From JBALVT01 sp045110675 (GTDB lineage Bacteria > Pseudomonadota > Gammaproteobacteria > Pseudomonadales > Halieaceae), in assembly GCA_045110675.1 (NCBI GenBank), contig JBGCGJ010000048.1, forward strand, positions 1 to 36,148: a stretch of 36,148 bases of DNA. The letters are read 5' to 3'. This document shows positions 8,264 through 18,300 of the stretch, in pieces. The notes below the pieces were generated by a model, which ran no database searches, was not told where the DNA came from, and saw nothing but the letters and a program-made list of their open reading frames with translations. Position numbers and translations under genes: made by a program. Every line of letters starts with the position of its first letter. Position 1 is the first letter of the stretch.

Positions 8264-8752
8264 TCAGGGTTCATTGTGATAGCTTAACGTGGTGCCCGCG
8301 TCGATGTGCCCCTGAGTTTTTGCTCGGCGTAGCTTAACGTTTGCAACCCTAACTCTATGTGTATCGTCAAGGTCTTGGAACCAATTGAGAACTAGCTCTA
8401 ACTCCGTTTCAGTAAGTTGCACATTGACCGTACCTTGATTGGACTCCGTTAGTTTACTGATCTCGACAGATAACTTCTCAGCGGACTCAGTGACAAGCCT
8501 GATGAGAGAGCCCTGCATTTGTGGAGGGGCTTTGTCTTCCGGTGATCTGGATTGTTGCAGAGCATTGTATTTTTCGGATGTTCTGCGCAGCTCGATTAGC
8601 TCTTTTTGCGCCGCCTCATATCTTTTATTTGCTTGCTCTCGGTTATTGGCACTGGTTGAAAAAGCGTAGTAGAGCGACAGGCAGAGCAACAACGCCGCAA
8701 CAAATTGTGGCGATTTCAATAGGCTCATTTTTCTGAGATAAGTACTAGTCAT
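8264..8752 (-). CDS. gspM: Type II secretion system protein M-like (GspM)
   Basis: This 162-residue bitopic inner-membrane protein is the last gene of the operon. GspM normally pairs with GspL in the inner-membrane platform that links the GspE ATPase to the pseudopilus. It has a short cytoplasmic N-terminus, one membrane helix (about residues 16-34, FVAALLLCLSLYYAF), a coiled-coil stretch (about 38-65) and a small periplasmic ferredoxin-like domain. That domain ends VLNWFQDLDDTHRVRVANVKL, with the L-x-x-W-x-x-x-L pattern of GspM/PilO folds. The ATG at 8752 overlaps the gspL stop by 8 bases; a TTG at 8767 would lengthen the protein by five residues. Identification rests on topology, the C-terminal pattern and its position after gspL. 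Confidence 0.75.
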   Translation of the reverse strand: MTSTYLRKMSLLKSPQFVAALLLCLSLYYAFSTSANNREQANKRYEAAQKELIELRRTSEKYNALQQSRSPEDKAPPQMQGSLIRLVTESAEKLSVEISKLTESNQGTVNVQLTETELELVLNWFQDLDDTHRVRVANVKLRRAKTQGHIDAGTTLSYHNEP

Positions 8753-9959
8753 ATTGGTCAGGTGCAATGGAAAGGCGGGCCAAAAACATACCGTCTGTCT
8801 CCACTGCGCTAAGCAAGCGGGCTTTTAAGGCGTATGTATTGATGTGTTCTGTCAAATCATTGAGGATGCCAAGCTCTGCGGCTTCTATCTCCAAGCTAAC
8901 TTTGGTTCCTGAATCGACTGATCTAATACTAATTAGATTTATTTGGTTGACCTGAGAATACCTCGAGATACACGACATGGTTCCAAGCAGCAAATCAAGT
9001 ACTGACATTTCATTCTTATACACAGGCACCTGCAATTCTAAAAGCTCGAGCGCCGATCGAGCTTGAACCACCGGGTTTACCAACATCCCCTCTGAGCCGA
9101 AGGTTGTTTTGTACAACGTGGAGGTCATCTGCTTGATTTCTGCAGTCTTTTTTTCAATCACTCTTACACTTGCTAAATTGGAAGTTGTTATCAGGACTGA
9201 ACCGACCAAAAGGCCAACTAGAGCCGGTTTCAGTATGTCAATTAGTGTTTTTTTTGTTGGAGCTGCAAACTCTCCCTGGCGAAGATTGAGGTCTCTGTAA
9301 TCATGCGCCCAGCTGAAAAGGCTTTCTACAAATTCTTCTGTCGTTTTGAATACGACGTTTTGTACATCAGCTTGGCTTTTATCCCCAGTATGCTTAAGCG
9401 CATTAATCACCAGATCCTTCGATGATTCATGTGTCGCGATGCAGAGCTTATCGCCATAGTGAATTAGGAATCTCTCTCCGTATTGTGCCATGGCTATTTT
9501 TGACTTCGCGCGAGGCAACAACCAGCCGTCGACCAAAATAGCGCTTGATGAGTGAGGAAACATATCGTCTAGCCAGCGACACCATGAACGTAAAAGCTCT
9601 AAATCGATAGCTATTGCGCTTGAACACGATTTTTCGCCAAATACCATGGGCAGACAAGCGTAGTTTTCAAGAGGTTCACTTAGTCGCTCTTCCATAGCAT
9701 ATGGGAGGGATGAGGCAAGAAGTCGTTTTCGCATTTTGGGCAGTTGTAGCGATAAGGTCGTTACCCACTCTGTTGGGAAAATGCAGGTAACGTGCTCAAT
9801 TTCTTTACATGTGTTTATGAGTTGATGTGTGAGTTCACTGGTTACTAATTTCGGTTTTACAACTTCGTCAGCAGAATGAACTATCTGCCAAAACATAGCA
9901 CCCTCTCCAGGCTGCTCCTCTGAACTCGATGCTACGTACAGCTTTAACGTGCGCGCCAT
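8745..9959 (-). CDS. gspL: Type II secretion system protein L (GspL)
   Basis: This 404-residue inner-membrane protein recruits the GspE ATPase and contacts GspM. Residues 1-235 form the cytoplasmic actin-like region, which here includes FPTEWVTTLSLQLPKMRKRL, SLPYAMEERL and the family motif NLRQGEFA (about 225-232). One membrane helix follows (about 245-264, ALVGLLVGSVLITTS), then a periplasmic part with a coiled coil and a ferredoxin-like domain (about 330-404). The length is normal for the family. It begins 4 bases after gspE and overlaps gspM, so the genes are probably translationally coupled. Sequence drift from well-known GspL proteins is considerable, but domain order and neighbours agree. 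Confidence 0.85.
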   Translation of the reverse strand: MARTLKLYVASSSEEQPGEGAMFWQIVHSADEVVKPKLVTSELTHQLINTCKEIEHVTCIFPTEWVTTLSLQLPKMRKRLLASSLPYAMEERLSEPLENYACLPMVFGEKSCSSAIAIDLELLRSWCRWLDDMFPHSSSAILVDGWLLPRAKSKIAMAQYGERFLIHYGDKLCIATHESSKDLVINALKHTGDKSQADVQNVVFKTTEEFVESLFSWAHDYRDLNLRQGEFAAPTKKTLIDILKPALVGLLVGSVLITTSNLASVRVIEKKTAEIKQMTSTLYKTTFGSEGMLVNPVVQARSALELLELQVPVYKNEMSVLDLLLGTMSCISRYSQVNQINLISIRSVDSGTKVSLEIEAAELGILNDLTEHINTYALKARLLSAVETDGMFLARLSIAPDQYD

Positions 9960-9963
9960 GAGG

Positions 9964-11469
9964 CTATTGGCCCTGTATTGCGGTCGTTACTCGGGTAATT
10001 TCCTCGATTGAAGTCACGCCGGAATTGACCTTAGCAATACCATCTTCGAAAAGGCTGTTGCTTGAAAGTCTAGCAAGTTCCTCAATCCGATGCTCCGGGG
10101 CCGAGCTTGCTATCAGTGCGCGCATTTCTTCATCGATTTTGATTAGCTCGTATATTGCTGTCCGGCCCAAGTAACCTGTTTGAAAACAATGGTCGCAGCC
10201 GACGGCTCGATAGGTGTATGTCGCGATATCACCAGTGTTTAGATTTGGCTCAACCGCTGCGTGCACCTTAGTAGAAGGCTCCTTGCAAACAGGACACAGT
10301 TTTCTAACTAAGCGTTGTCCGATTACTGCCACAATCGACGAAGAGAGAAGAAAGGGCTCTATTCCTATATCCGCCAATCTTGTCACGGCCCCTATTGCCG
10401 AGTTCGTGTGCAGCGTCGACAATACTAAATGTCCCGTCATACTTGCTTGGACAGCAATCTCTGCAGTCTCTTTGTCTCGTATCTCGCCGACCATTACGAT
10501 ATCTGGGTCTTGCCTGAGAATAGCTCGTAGTCCCCTAGCGAAGGTCATATCAATCTTTTGGTTGACCTGCGCCTGGCCTATACCTGAAAGATCGTATTCA
10601 ACCGGATCTTCGATGGTCAGAATGTTTTTTGTCCCGTCATGCAGATAAGAAAGAGCGGAATACAATGTTGTACTCTTGCCAGAACCTGTGGGTCCTGTGA
10701 CAAGCAGGATTCCATTCGGTGAACTCAAGCATGATTTCAGCTTATCAATTTGATTTTTTGAAGCACCGAGCTGTGCCAGATCTAAGTGGCCCTCTTCTTT
10801 TTCAAGGATTCGTAAAACGATACGCTCCCCATGGTTAGTTGGCAGTGTTGAAACTCGAATATCAATGTGCCTGCCAGCTACATGTACCGCCATCCTGCCG
10901 TCTTGAGGAACGCGTTTTTCTGCAATATCCAGCTGTGACATCACTTTGATTCTTGATGCGAGAAGTTGTGCGACCTTTTTGGGTGGGGCTTCGTATTCTC
11001 TTAGGAATCCGTCAACACGGAATCTCACGTCTAGCCGTTTGCGAAACGATTCGATATGAATATCTGAGGCATTGCAGGTAACCGCGTCAGTCAACATTGA
11101 GTTAATAGACCTTACTATCGGTGCATTCTCCTGTTCCTCAAGCAGATCATGTATTCGGGGCGCGCCAATTTCAGTCTGAGCCAAGTGCGCATCAAAGCTC
11201 TCATCATATTGAATTCCACTGCCTTCGCTCTCGCGATAGAGTTCGGTTATGGTTTCCGCCATCGTGGCCTTCTCAACTTTTTTGAAAGCAACACGGTTAT
11301 TGGTTACACGAATGACTTCAGCAATAACATCGATTTCTGGAATGTCTAAATATGAGCAAATGTAGGCGTCTACAGGGCTCCCAGCTTGGTTTGCTTCTTC
11401 GAGACACAGAGCTATTTCGTTTCGACGAGAATAGCTGTATGAGATGAGAGGTGTATTACTTTGTTTCAT
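9964..11469 (-). CDS. gspE: Type II secretion ATPase GspE
   Basis: This 501-residue hexameric ATPase powers pseudopilus assembly at the cytoplasmic face. The N-terminal domain (about 1-105) is the GspL-docking region. The catalytic part has Walker A GPTGSGKST (259-267), the Asp box LTIEDPVE, Walker B DPDIVMVGEIRD (about 321-332) and the His box TGHLVLSTLHTN. A zinc-binding four-Cys module is present (Cys392, Cys395, Cys425, Cys428), a feature of GspE and PilB. All key residues are present, so it should be active. Its start overlaps the gspD stop by 4 bases (ATGA). Notably, no gspF follows, although GspF normally sits next to GspE. Confidence 0.95.
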   Translation of the reverse strand: MKQSNTPLISYSYSRRNEIALCLEEANQAGSPVDAYICSYLDIPEIDVIAEVIRVTNNRVAFKKVEKATMAETITELYRESEGSGIQYDESFDAHLAQTEIGAPRIHDLLEEQENAPIVRSINSMLTDAVTCNASDIHIESFRKRLDVRFRVDGFLREYEAPPKKVAQLLASRIKVMSQLDIAEKRVPQDGRMAVHVAGRHIDIRVSTLPTNHGERIVLRILEKEEGHLDLAQLGASKNQIDKLKSCLSSPNGILLVTGPTGSGKSTTLYSALSYLHDGTKNILTIEDPVEYDLSGIGQAQVNQKIDMTFARGLRAILRQDPDIVMVGEIRDKETAEIAVQASMTGHLVLSTLHTNSAIGAVTRLADIGIEPFLLSSSIVAVIGQRLVRKLCPVCKEPSTKVHAAVEPNLNTGDIATYTYRAVGCDHCFQTGYLGRTAIYELIKIDEEMRALIASSAPEHRIEELARLSSNSLFEDGIAKVNSGVTSIEEITRVTTAIQGQ

Positions 11470-13400
11470 GGGTTTGAAATCGGAGTTGAATTTTCAAATT
11501 TCACTGTTGGATCGATTTTGATTCTATTGGCTTTGCTTTGTCGGGGAAATAGATGGCTATCTGTAGCTCTAAGAAATTTCTCCTGCGCGGATATTATTCT
11601 CTCTTTGTAGTAACCAGTAAGTTCAGTATTGTCTTTTCTGTGGTGAAGTATTCTCGGATGGAGGAAGACCATCAAGTTCCTCTTTACGACCTCATCACTC
11701 GAGCTCCTGAAAAGATGACCTAGTACAGGGATGTCCCCCAAGATCGGAATCTTGGAAACGCTTTGGCTCAGGTCGTCACGTATTAGCCCCCCCAAAACGA
11801 GAACTTCATCGTCTTCAATTAAAACTTTCGTACTGATTTCACGCTTGGTGGTCACTATATCAGTTTGAGTCACGCTTGTTGGCGCTACGCTTTCTACTGT
11901 TTGGTTGACCTCAAGGGTCATAGAGCCGTCGCTGTTTACCCTTGGAGTTACTCTTAAACCCACTCCTATGTCTTGACGCTGAATTGTTTGAAACGGATTA
12001 TCAGTTGAAGACGCCGAACTCGTCGAAGAGCCGGTAATCAGTGGTATGTTTTGTCCCACGAGAATTTCAGCTTCGTGGTTGTCAAGTGTGACTAGTGTCG
12101 GAGTAGATAGAAAGTTGGTGTCAGAATCACCAGCCAGCGCCCGTATTAAACCCCGCAGCTCTCCACTGCGATAGAAACCGAGTGTCAGTCCAGTTCCGAA
12201 TGCAGGAGGTGCAACAGAAGTGAGAGCGCTATCTGTGCGAGCTCCTACAAAAACCCCGCCATCGTCTGGGATAGCATTCCGCCAGTTGATGCCGTAATCC
12301 AGTACCTTCTCAGCACTCACTTCAACAATTATGGCTTCGACAAGAACTTGTTTTCGTCTGACATCCAATTGGTGAATCACTGTCTGTAAGGCGGCGAAAA
12401 CCTTCTCCGACGCTGTAATAACCAGCGCATTATTTGATTCGTTCACATCGATGCTCACCTTCGGACCTGTCTCTGAATTCGTTTTATCAACATCCTTCAA
12501 GCTCTGCGCAACGCTCATCAGTGGGCCGACTAACTCGTTTGCGTTCAGATAATCAATGAGTACAACTTTTGTTAGGCTATTGGAAATGACTGGTTTGTCC
12601 ATATCGTATATCACCGCACGGACTTGTCGAATTAGAGGTGGCGCCCCTGACAGCAAGATAGCGTTCGTTCGCTGGTCCACCACCACTTTGAGGCCGTTTT
12701 CCCCCTCTCGACGGAGGATGTCAGGCATCAACTGCCGAATCTGCGACACGATTTCGTTAGCGGCTGCAAACTGAATCGGTATTCTTAAAATCTCAGTTAC
12801 CTCTCCTTTGTCGATCTTTTCAACCAGCGCTAAAATTCGCTCTAGATTTCCGCGTCTATCCCCAATAATAACGAGATTGCTGTCGGCGATTGCCTGTACG
12901 AAAGAGGAAGGCGATAGCATCGGATTGACAAGCGCCACAACCTGCTCGGGCGGTAAATGCTCAATGCGAACGACTTGAATGGCGACATCTTCTGGATAGC
13001 CATTCTCTGCGCGATCAACTAGCGGCGCATACTTGGCTGTAGCCTGATTTGCCGGTACGACTTTGAGCACATTTTCACTTTCTACAATTGCGTACCCATG
13101 CACCTGTAACGTTGAAAGAAACACTCCATACGCTTCGGCCGGCGTGAGCGAATCTCCGATCAATACTGTCACTTTACCCTTGACCGACGGATGCAGAATA
13201 ATATTTTTACCTGATTGATTGGCTGCCCAACGTATAAAATCCTTTATCTCTGCTTGCTCAAGCGCGATTTGAACACCATTGCCCTCTGCTGCTGATGTTA
13301 ATCCTGATTGTGTAAGACAGTACACGATTAACAACAGCCGGAAGAGGTGTTTTTTTGGTGGGTCACGGGTAAAAGTACTTTCGTTGATGCAGTCGCTCAC
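11466..13400 (-). CDS. gspD: Type II secretion secretin GspD
   Basis: This 644-residue outer-membrane secretin forms the exit channel of a T2SS. A signal peptide covers about residues 1-38 (LLLIVYCLTQSGLTSAAEG). An N0 domain follows (about 40-115, ALEQAEIKDFIRWAANQSGK), then N1-N3 repeats (about 125-350, for instance SNLVIIGDRRGNLERI and NAILLSGAPP). The secretin core contains VLVEAIIVEVSAEKVLDYGINW, a gate segment, and the signature region from VLGGLIRDD through KIPILGDIPVLGHLF. The C-terminal 60 residues could be an S-domain that binds a pilotin, but no pilotin is visible here. It lies in tight order with gspC and gspE. Confidence 0.95.
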   Translation of the reverse strand: MSDCINESTFTRDPPKKHLFRLLLIVYCLTQSGLTSAAEGNGVQIALEQAEIKDFIRWAANQSGKNIILHPSVKGKVTVLIGDSLTPAEAYGVFLSTLQVHGYAIVESENVLKVVPANQATAKYAPLVDRAENGYPEDVAIQVVRIEHLPPEQVVALVNPMLSPSSFVQAIADSNLVIIGDRRGNLERILALVEKIDKGEVTEILRIPIQFAAANEIVSQIRQLMPDILRREGENGLKVVVDQRTNAILLSGAPPLIRQVRAVIYDMDKPVISNSLTKVVLIDYLNANELVGPLMSVAQSLKDVDKTNSETGPKVSIDVNESNNALVITASEKVFAALQTVIHQLDVRRKQVLVEAIIVEVSAEKVLDYGINWRNAIPDDGGVFVGARTDSALTSVAPPAFGTGLTLGFYRSGELRGLIRALAGDSDTNFLSTPTLVTLDNHEAEILVGQNIPLITGSSTSSASSTDNPFQTIQRQDIGVGLRVTPRVNSDGSMTLEVNQTVESVAPTSVTQTDIVTTKREISTKVLIEDDEVLVLGGLIRDDLSQSVSKIPILGDIPVLGHLFRSSSDEVVKRNLMVFLHPRILHHRKDNTELTGYYKERIISAQEKFLRATDSHLFPRQSKANRIKIDPTVKFENSTPISNP

Positions 13401-13409
13401 TCGACTTCC

Positions 13410-13907
13410 CTACTCTGATAATGAAAAATAAAGGCTTTCTAACTCGCCGTCTGAAAATAACACTACCGCATCCGGGTAGACTTTGTGCAATCGTGTTGAG
13501 TCGTCAATGTAATCACCCTCATTCAGGAGCACAGGTCCTTGATCTTTATCAATGCTAACAATCGCGCTCGATTCTTCTGCCTGAACTTTTACGAACACGC
13601 CTATCAGCCTTATTGACCTATCAGTGGTGGGTATCGATCCCAAGTCAATAGTGTCAGCGACTTCAACAGCCTTGACGCCAAATAGCGAGTACACAGACTG
13701 GTCTAGAGCGAGTCTTGATCTTGCGGAGGGGCTTGTTATTTTCTGCGTATGCTGAGCTTCACTAGACCTTGCGCTACTCTGCGGACCTTGTGTCGGTGGG
13801 ATACTTGATAGCGCGAGCCAACCGTGGAGACCACAGCCCAGTATAAATATAGCGGATAGACACAAATATATTTGCCAGCCGAATTTCTCAATCAGTGTTT
13901 TTCTCAT
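13410..13907 (-). CDS. gspC: Type II secretion protein C-like (GspC), short form without PDZ domain
   Basis: This 165-residue inner-membrane protein connects the membrane platform with the secretin N0 domain. One membrane helix lies at about 11-33 (WQIYLCLSAIFILGCGL). A Ser/Thr-rich linker (about 40-75) leads to an HR domain (about 95-163, with IRLIGVFVKVQAEESSAIV, LLNEGDYIDD and DAVVLFSDGELESLYF). Classical GspC is about 270-300 residues and carries a C-terminal PDZ or coiled-coil domain, which is missing here. Position 9 bases before gspD supports the call. Its 5' end overlaps the preceding gene by 20 bases. Confidence 0.8.
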   Translation of the reverse strand: MRKTLIEKFGWQIYLCLSAIFILGCGLHGWLALSSIPPTQGPQSSARSSEAQHTQKITSPSARSRLALDQSVYSLFGVKAVEVADTIDLGSIPTTDRSIRLIGVFVKVQAEESSAIVSIDKDQGPVLLNEGDYIDDSTRLHKVYPDAVVLFSDGELESLYFSLSE

Positions 13908-14388
13908 CGTGCCGGTTACTCAAAAAATGAGACAGTCGCCTAGTTTGCATCGCCCGAATTTCACTATAGCTTTTTGGAGTGTGTTTCGATTCAGTGAAAA
14001 TGACACTGTCTCCACCATTCTCGTTCGGAGCATCAAAAGGTTGTTTATCTTCAATGTCAGTTTTGGGGACCAGATACAATGTTACTTGTCGAATACTGCT
14101 CGCAAGAGTCACCCTATCGGTGAACACCGCTTCTAGACGCATGTCACCAGCCACAAATTCGCCGGTTTTAACGTAGCGACGTTGTCCCGTAGGGCTCACA
14201 ATCACGGCGGAACTTGCAATGCCATTCGAATGTACAAATACAGACTTAAGAGACCAGGAGCCTTCGTGACCGTTCAGATCACTGGCAAGGGCGATGGACC
14301 AACCTGTTGTGAACAAGCCAAATAACAGCCTACAAGTCAGCGCAACCAAGACTCTACGCCAAGGGTTTGAAATAGTGCTTGCGTTCAC
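13888..14388 (-). CDS. Second HR-domain (GspC/PilP-like) protein
   Basis: This 166-residue exported protein has a hydrophobic N-terminal segment (about 10-35, RVLVALTCRLLFGLFTTGW) that may be a signal peptide or anchor. A domain resembling the GspC HR or PilP beta-barrel fold follows (about 42-108): WSLKSVFVHSNGIASSAVI, YVKTGEFVAGDMRLEAVFTDRVTL, VTLYLV. The remaining 60 residues are polar and Arg/His-rich. It sits immediately before gspC with a 20-base overlap, so the two are probably made together. It could be a second connector, a chaperone-like partner of GspC, or a duplicated and diverged gspC. I do not know a named Gsp subunit that fits. Confidence 0.55.
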   Translation of the reverse strand: MNASTISNPWRRVLVALTCRLLFGLFTTGWSIALASDLNGHEGSWSLKSVFVHSNGIASSAVIVSPTGQRRYVKTGEFVAGDMRLEAVFTDRVTLASSIRQVTLYLVPKTDIEDKQPFDAPNENGGDSVIFTESKHTPKSYSEIRAMQTRRLSHFLSNRHDEKNTD

Positions 14389-14417
14389 CGTGTTAATGCG
14401 GCCGTCTAATGGGGTTC

Positions 14418-15125
14418 CTAGAGTTTTTCATTAGGTAAAACACGGGTATTAAGATAATTGTTAATGTCTGCGCGGTCCTGATTGGATAAACCTACGATTT
14501 CATCGCATGAAATCGCTTCAGCTGGGTCGACCTTCTCTGCTTGCTGGCGAGTATGACAGTGAGCGAGCTGCAGTAGTAGACGCTTTTCGTGCAAATTGCC
14601 GCGGGGCAAGTCTTCTTGTTTTACAACGTTTTCCGCCATCAGTTTCTGTTTATCGGCGAATTCCAAGCGGCGTTTGCTTAAGAGGGTTTCTTGGTCGGTT
14701 AATGTCTGCTTACTCTGAATCCGGATTTCCTCGGTGTAGTTTTCACTCAGGGCCTCTAGTTCGTTGCGGCAGGATTCACTTACTGGTACGGGTGAGCCTC
14801 CTTTACTCTCACGAACGCGCGTTTCATCGATGCACCTACGGTAATTCTTTAATTTCACACGATCACTTTTCTGATCATCGATCTGCTCAATGCCAGTCGC
14901 GGCGTTCAACGTTTCAACGTTAAGTCTATGCTTTTCTTCTGAAGCAAATGGTGTGTCTTTGTTGAAATTTCGCGCGGGGGGGTTGGAAACTATATTTTTC
15001 AGTTCCTCGAATTCACTTGTCGAAAGCCTCTGCTCGGCTTCTTGGGAATACGGTTGATGGGTCCAAACCACTAGGCATAGAGGAAGAACACGTATAAGTA
15101 ATTTGCGTTGTCTCCGAAAGTGCAT
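14418..15125 (-). CDS. Exported four-cysteine protein of unknown function, first gene of the gsp operon
   Basis: This is a 235-residue protein that I do not recognise. The N-terminus has Arg/Lys followed by a hydrophobic stretch (LLIRVLPLCLVVW, about 9-21), consistent with a signal peptide. The mature part is highly charged and mostly helical, with probable coiled coil at about 120-190. It holds four cysteines in YRRCIDET, SESCRNEL, LAHCHTRQ and AISCDEIV, which could form two disulfides in the periplasm. It is the promoter-proximal gene of the run ending with gspM, 29 bases ahead of the next gene, and it diverges from the giant RHS gene. An accessory secretion role is inferred from position only. 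Confidence 0.6.
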   Translation of the reverse strand: MHFRRQRKLLIRVLPLCLVVWTHQPYSQEAEQRLSTSEFEELKNIVSNPPARNFNKDTPFASEEKHRLNVETLNAATGIEQIDDQKSDRVKLKNYRRCIDETRVRESKGGSPVPVSESCRNELEALSENYTEEIRIQSKQTLTDQETLLSKRRLEFADKQKLMAENVVKQEDLPRGNLHEKRLLLQLAHCHTRQQAEKVDPAEAISCDEIVGLSNQDRADINNYLNTRVLPNEKL

Positions 15126-15334
15126 GATGTCGCTCCTTATATTGGCGCAATGAACAACCCGTGACCAAGCTTTGCTTGCTGAACCGTACGAATTGATCTA
15201 TAAATTACCGTAGAGTCGAAGTAGCTTAGCACAACATGAAAATTATCCAGCGTGAAAACCGGCACTAATTTTCGCTGTACTGTTTAGGAGTAGTTACTTT
15301 CAGTATTCTTCCATCATTGATGCTTGGAGCAGCC
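15126..15334. promoter_or_regulatory. Divergent promoter region between the gsp operon and the RHS gene
   Basis: This 209-bp A+T-rich stretch separates two divergent transcription units and must hold both promoters. I do not see a convincing pair of -35 and -10 boxes. TATAAATT near 15200 is a weak -10 candidate for either strand. The RHS gene has a good ribosome-binding site, GGAG at 15325-15328, seven bases before its ATG. Shared control of both units is plausible but not shown. Confidence 0.4.
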
Positions 15335-18300
15335 ATGGATAAGGCATTTAAAACTGAACGCAAATCTCACACCTTTAGTTTAGCCGCCCTAACCTTTAGT
15401 TTAGGCCTTCACGCCTCGCTCGTTCAGGGGTACCTCCCACCGGTACCCTCTCCTGCGAGTATCCCTTCAGATGGGCCCTCCTCCAGCTCAGACAAGGTCG
15501 GGAGTCTAGGGGGAAAGTTTCGCGTTAATGAACAGGGCCAAGCCAACTACGACATTCCGATTGTTGCGCCGGCCGGTGTTGCAGGTGTCACTCCGAAGCT
15601 AGCGCTAAAGTATAATAGCCAGGGTGGCCCTGGGCTGCTCGGCGCCGGTTGGTCGATTTCCGGTATTTCCGCTATTTCTCGATGTCGCCAAACACGCCAT
15701 CAGGATGGTCATGCGAAACCCATAACATGGACAAGTGAGGACCGTTTTTGTCTCAATGGTCAGCGTCTAATTATGACGTCTAGCGGTAATGGTGTTTCTT
15801 ATGGAGATCCCGGGACAACATATGCGCTTGAAGTTAGTGACTATTCCACGATCACTGCCCTTGGCGGTCAGCCCGGGCAGGGCTCACCAGATTACTTCAC
15901 TGTGGAGGCGAAGGATGGCTCTACGACCCGTTTTGGCGCGGCTGGAAATAGCGAAGCAGAGCAACGCCCAGTAGATGTAAACGGTAGTCCAATCAATGAC
16001 AAAGTGCTCTCTTGGTCTATGTCTCGCTACTCGGACAGCGCTGCAAACTATATTTACTATGTCTATCAAAACGGTATAGAAGGTCATCGACTTCGGCATG
16101 TGTTCTACGCATATCCAAAGGTTGAAACGGGGTACAGAGCGCGCATAGAGTTTCAATATACCGATAATAGATTAGACCCTGTTTATGGCTACACAGGTGG
16201 TTATAAATTTGGCAGCAACAAGCTGCTAAATAAGGTTTTAGTAAGAAACGATGACGCTACTAATACGTCTGGATATTTAACGTTGCGGGAGTACCGATTA
16301 GCCTATCATCAGCCCTCTAACGCAAACGGGCATGGGCAGCCTCATAATCGCCTGAAATCAGTAACAGAATGTCGCAGTACGAATTGCTACAAGCCCACCA
16401 CATTTACTTGGCCAACTCAAAGCTGGGGATATCAGACCAATATTCCGGACACAGTGTTTCCGCAGGCTTCAGGTGATTATGCGGAGCCACAATACGCCGA
16501 TTTAAATGGTGATGGGTATTTGGACTTGGTATGGCTGGAGCGCAGTACGAGTACGTTCCCGACGGGACAGTACGACGGACACACTTGGCGGTATGCTTTA
16601 TATGTGCCTGCATTTGACGCCAACCAACAGGAAATTGGCAACTTCGGTGGTACACAAAATATACATGTTGACGGCAACAGTTACTCGATTGCCTCACCCC
16701 GAATGCTTGACTGGGCGTTATTAGACTACAACTCTGATGGACGTACTGATGTGTTGATTCCCGTCATTCCTGCAGGCGGCAACGATAGTACGGTTGGCAC
16801 CTGGAAGGTCTTTCTGTCGAATGACAACGGTGTCGATTTTACAAACCCGATTGACTTGAATGCTATTGATCCTGCGGGTGGGTTTCAGGTAGCAGCAGGA
16901 AACAAAATAAAAGTTGTCGATCTTAATAGCGATGCTTTGCCGGATATTGTGCATGATTTTGGCGGTTCACGCGTGGTTCGACTTATGCAACGGTCTCCCG
17001 CCGCAGCACAATACGCCAATAGTTTTTCGGGCATAATTCATCAGATCGAGGCCCTATTGCCACCGAGTTACCCTGCCCCGGGTAAACCCCCTGGTTGGAC
17101 GGTGGAATGGTTGCTGGCCGAAGATTTGGATCAGGCGCTTCAATTGGGTGACTTTAATGGCGACGGCAACGTCGATTTGGTGGCAAGTAAAATTATTTTC
17201 CCGCCCCCAGGCTGCAAGATTGGCCAGCTCAATTGCTTTCCCGAGTCGCTAGGTACGCACGTGTTACTTTCGGAAACGGGCACTCTTACTACTGGCGGAG
17301 AGCCGTTTCTTCCTGAGTTTGTCGACAAAGGCTTTGTGGTTCAGAACCCGATGCCAGACTACGGCAGCATGCAGCAAATTGCTGATATCAACGGCGATGG
17401 ACTCGCCGATATGTTGGTCCGAGATAAATCATTTAATTACATTCACCATGTCCGGCTGAGCACAGGTACCAGTTTTGAAACCAACCAAGTCCCGGGCTCA
17501 ATACTTGAGTTTGAACGCGCTAACCTAATGGACGTCGATCAAGACGGTACTTTGGAACTGATCTATCCAAACTCACAGGGCATTATCAATTACCAGTACT
17601 TCGATACTGGGGCTGACAACTTCCATGCCACAGTTCAGGGGTTCGGTAGCCAATTCACTCTGAGTATGACAGGTAATGGCTATACAACATTTTCTTTTTC
17701 TGACGTTAATAGCGACGGTTTACCCGATTGGTTGGCACACAATAGCGAGAGAGTAAACTTCAAAAAAAGAACGGGTGCGACCAACCGAATCACCAAAATC
17801 AACAACGGTCTGGGCACGATAACAGATATAGAGTACGCGTCATTGGCCGATAACGATGTCTATGGCGTCGATTCCGATAGCTTGGCAAATCGTCTTACGT
17901 GGGACTTGTCACCCTTCGAGCCCAACCTTGGAAAGCCGGAACACGGGATATTCGATGTGCGGCCGAATTCTACACAGGTCGTCAAAGTCGTTAAAGGGAC
18001 TATGCCTGCAGCAGGCGTCTCTGCGGGGCAGGTTGATGAAGGTGCGGTGAGTACGATTGTTTACTCCTACAGAAACGCAAAACTGGAAGCGGGAGGTGGT
18101 GGCTTACTCGGATTTGGCACTGTGGCTACGATCGATCCACAAACAGGGATCATCAGTACTACTGATTATCGCCAGGATCATCCGTTCACCGGACTACCTC
18201 GTTCGACAGAAACGCTTAAAATAACCGGCTATGATCCTGTCAACGAGGTTTTGATCAGTAAGCTTCTTCGGCAAGAGAGTAATTTCTGGGCCTTTCAGAA

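Noticed and set aside
7961..8274. Overlapping 71-72 codon frames on both strands
   Set aside because: Three overlapping frames with no motifs and no ribosome-binding sites, as expected by chance in A+T-rich DNA.
8264..15125. The secretion genes as an MSHA or type IV pilus cluster
   Set aside because: The secretin has the N0-N3 order of GspD, GspL has a fused membrane/periplasmic part, and no PilC-, MshM- or PilT-like gene is present.
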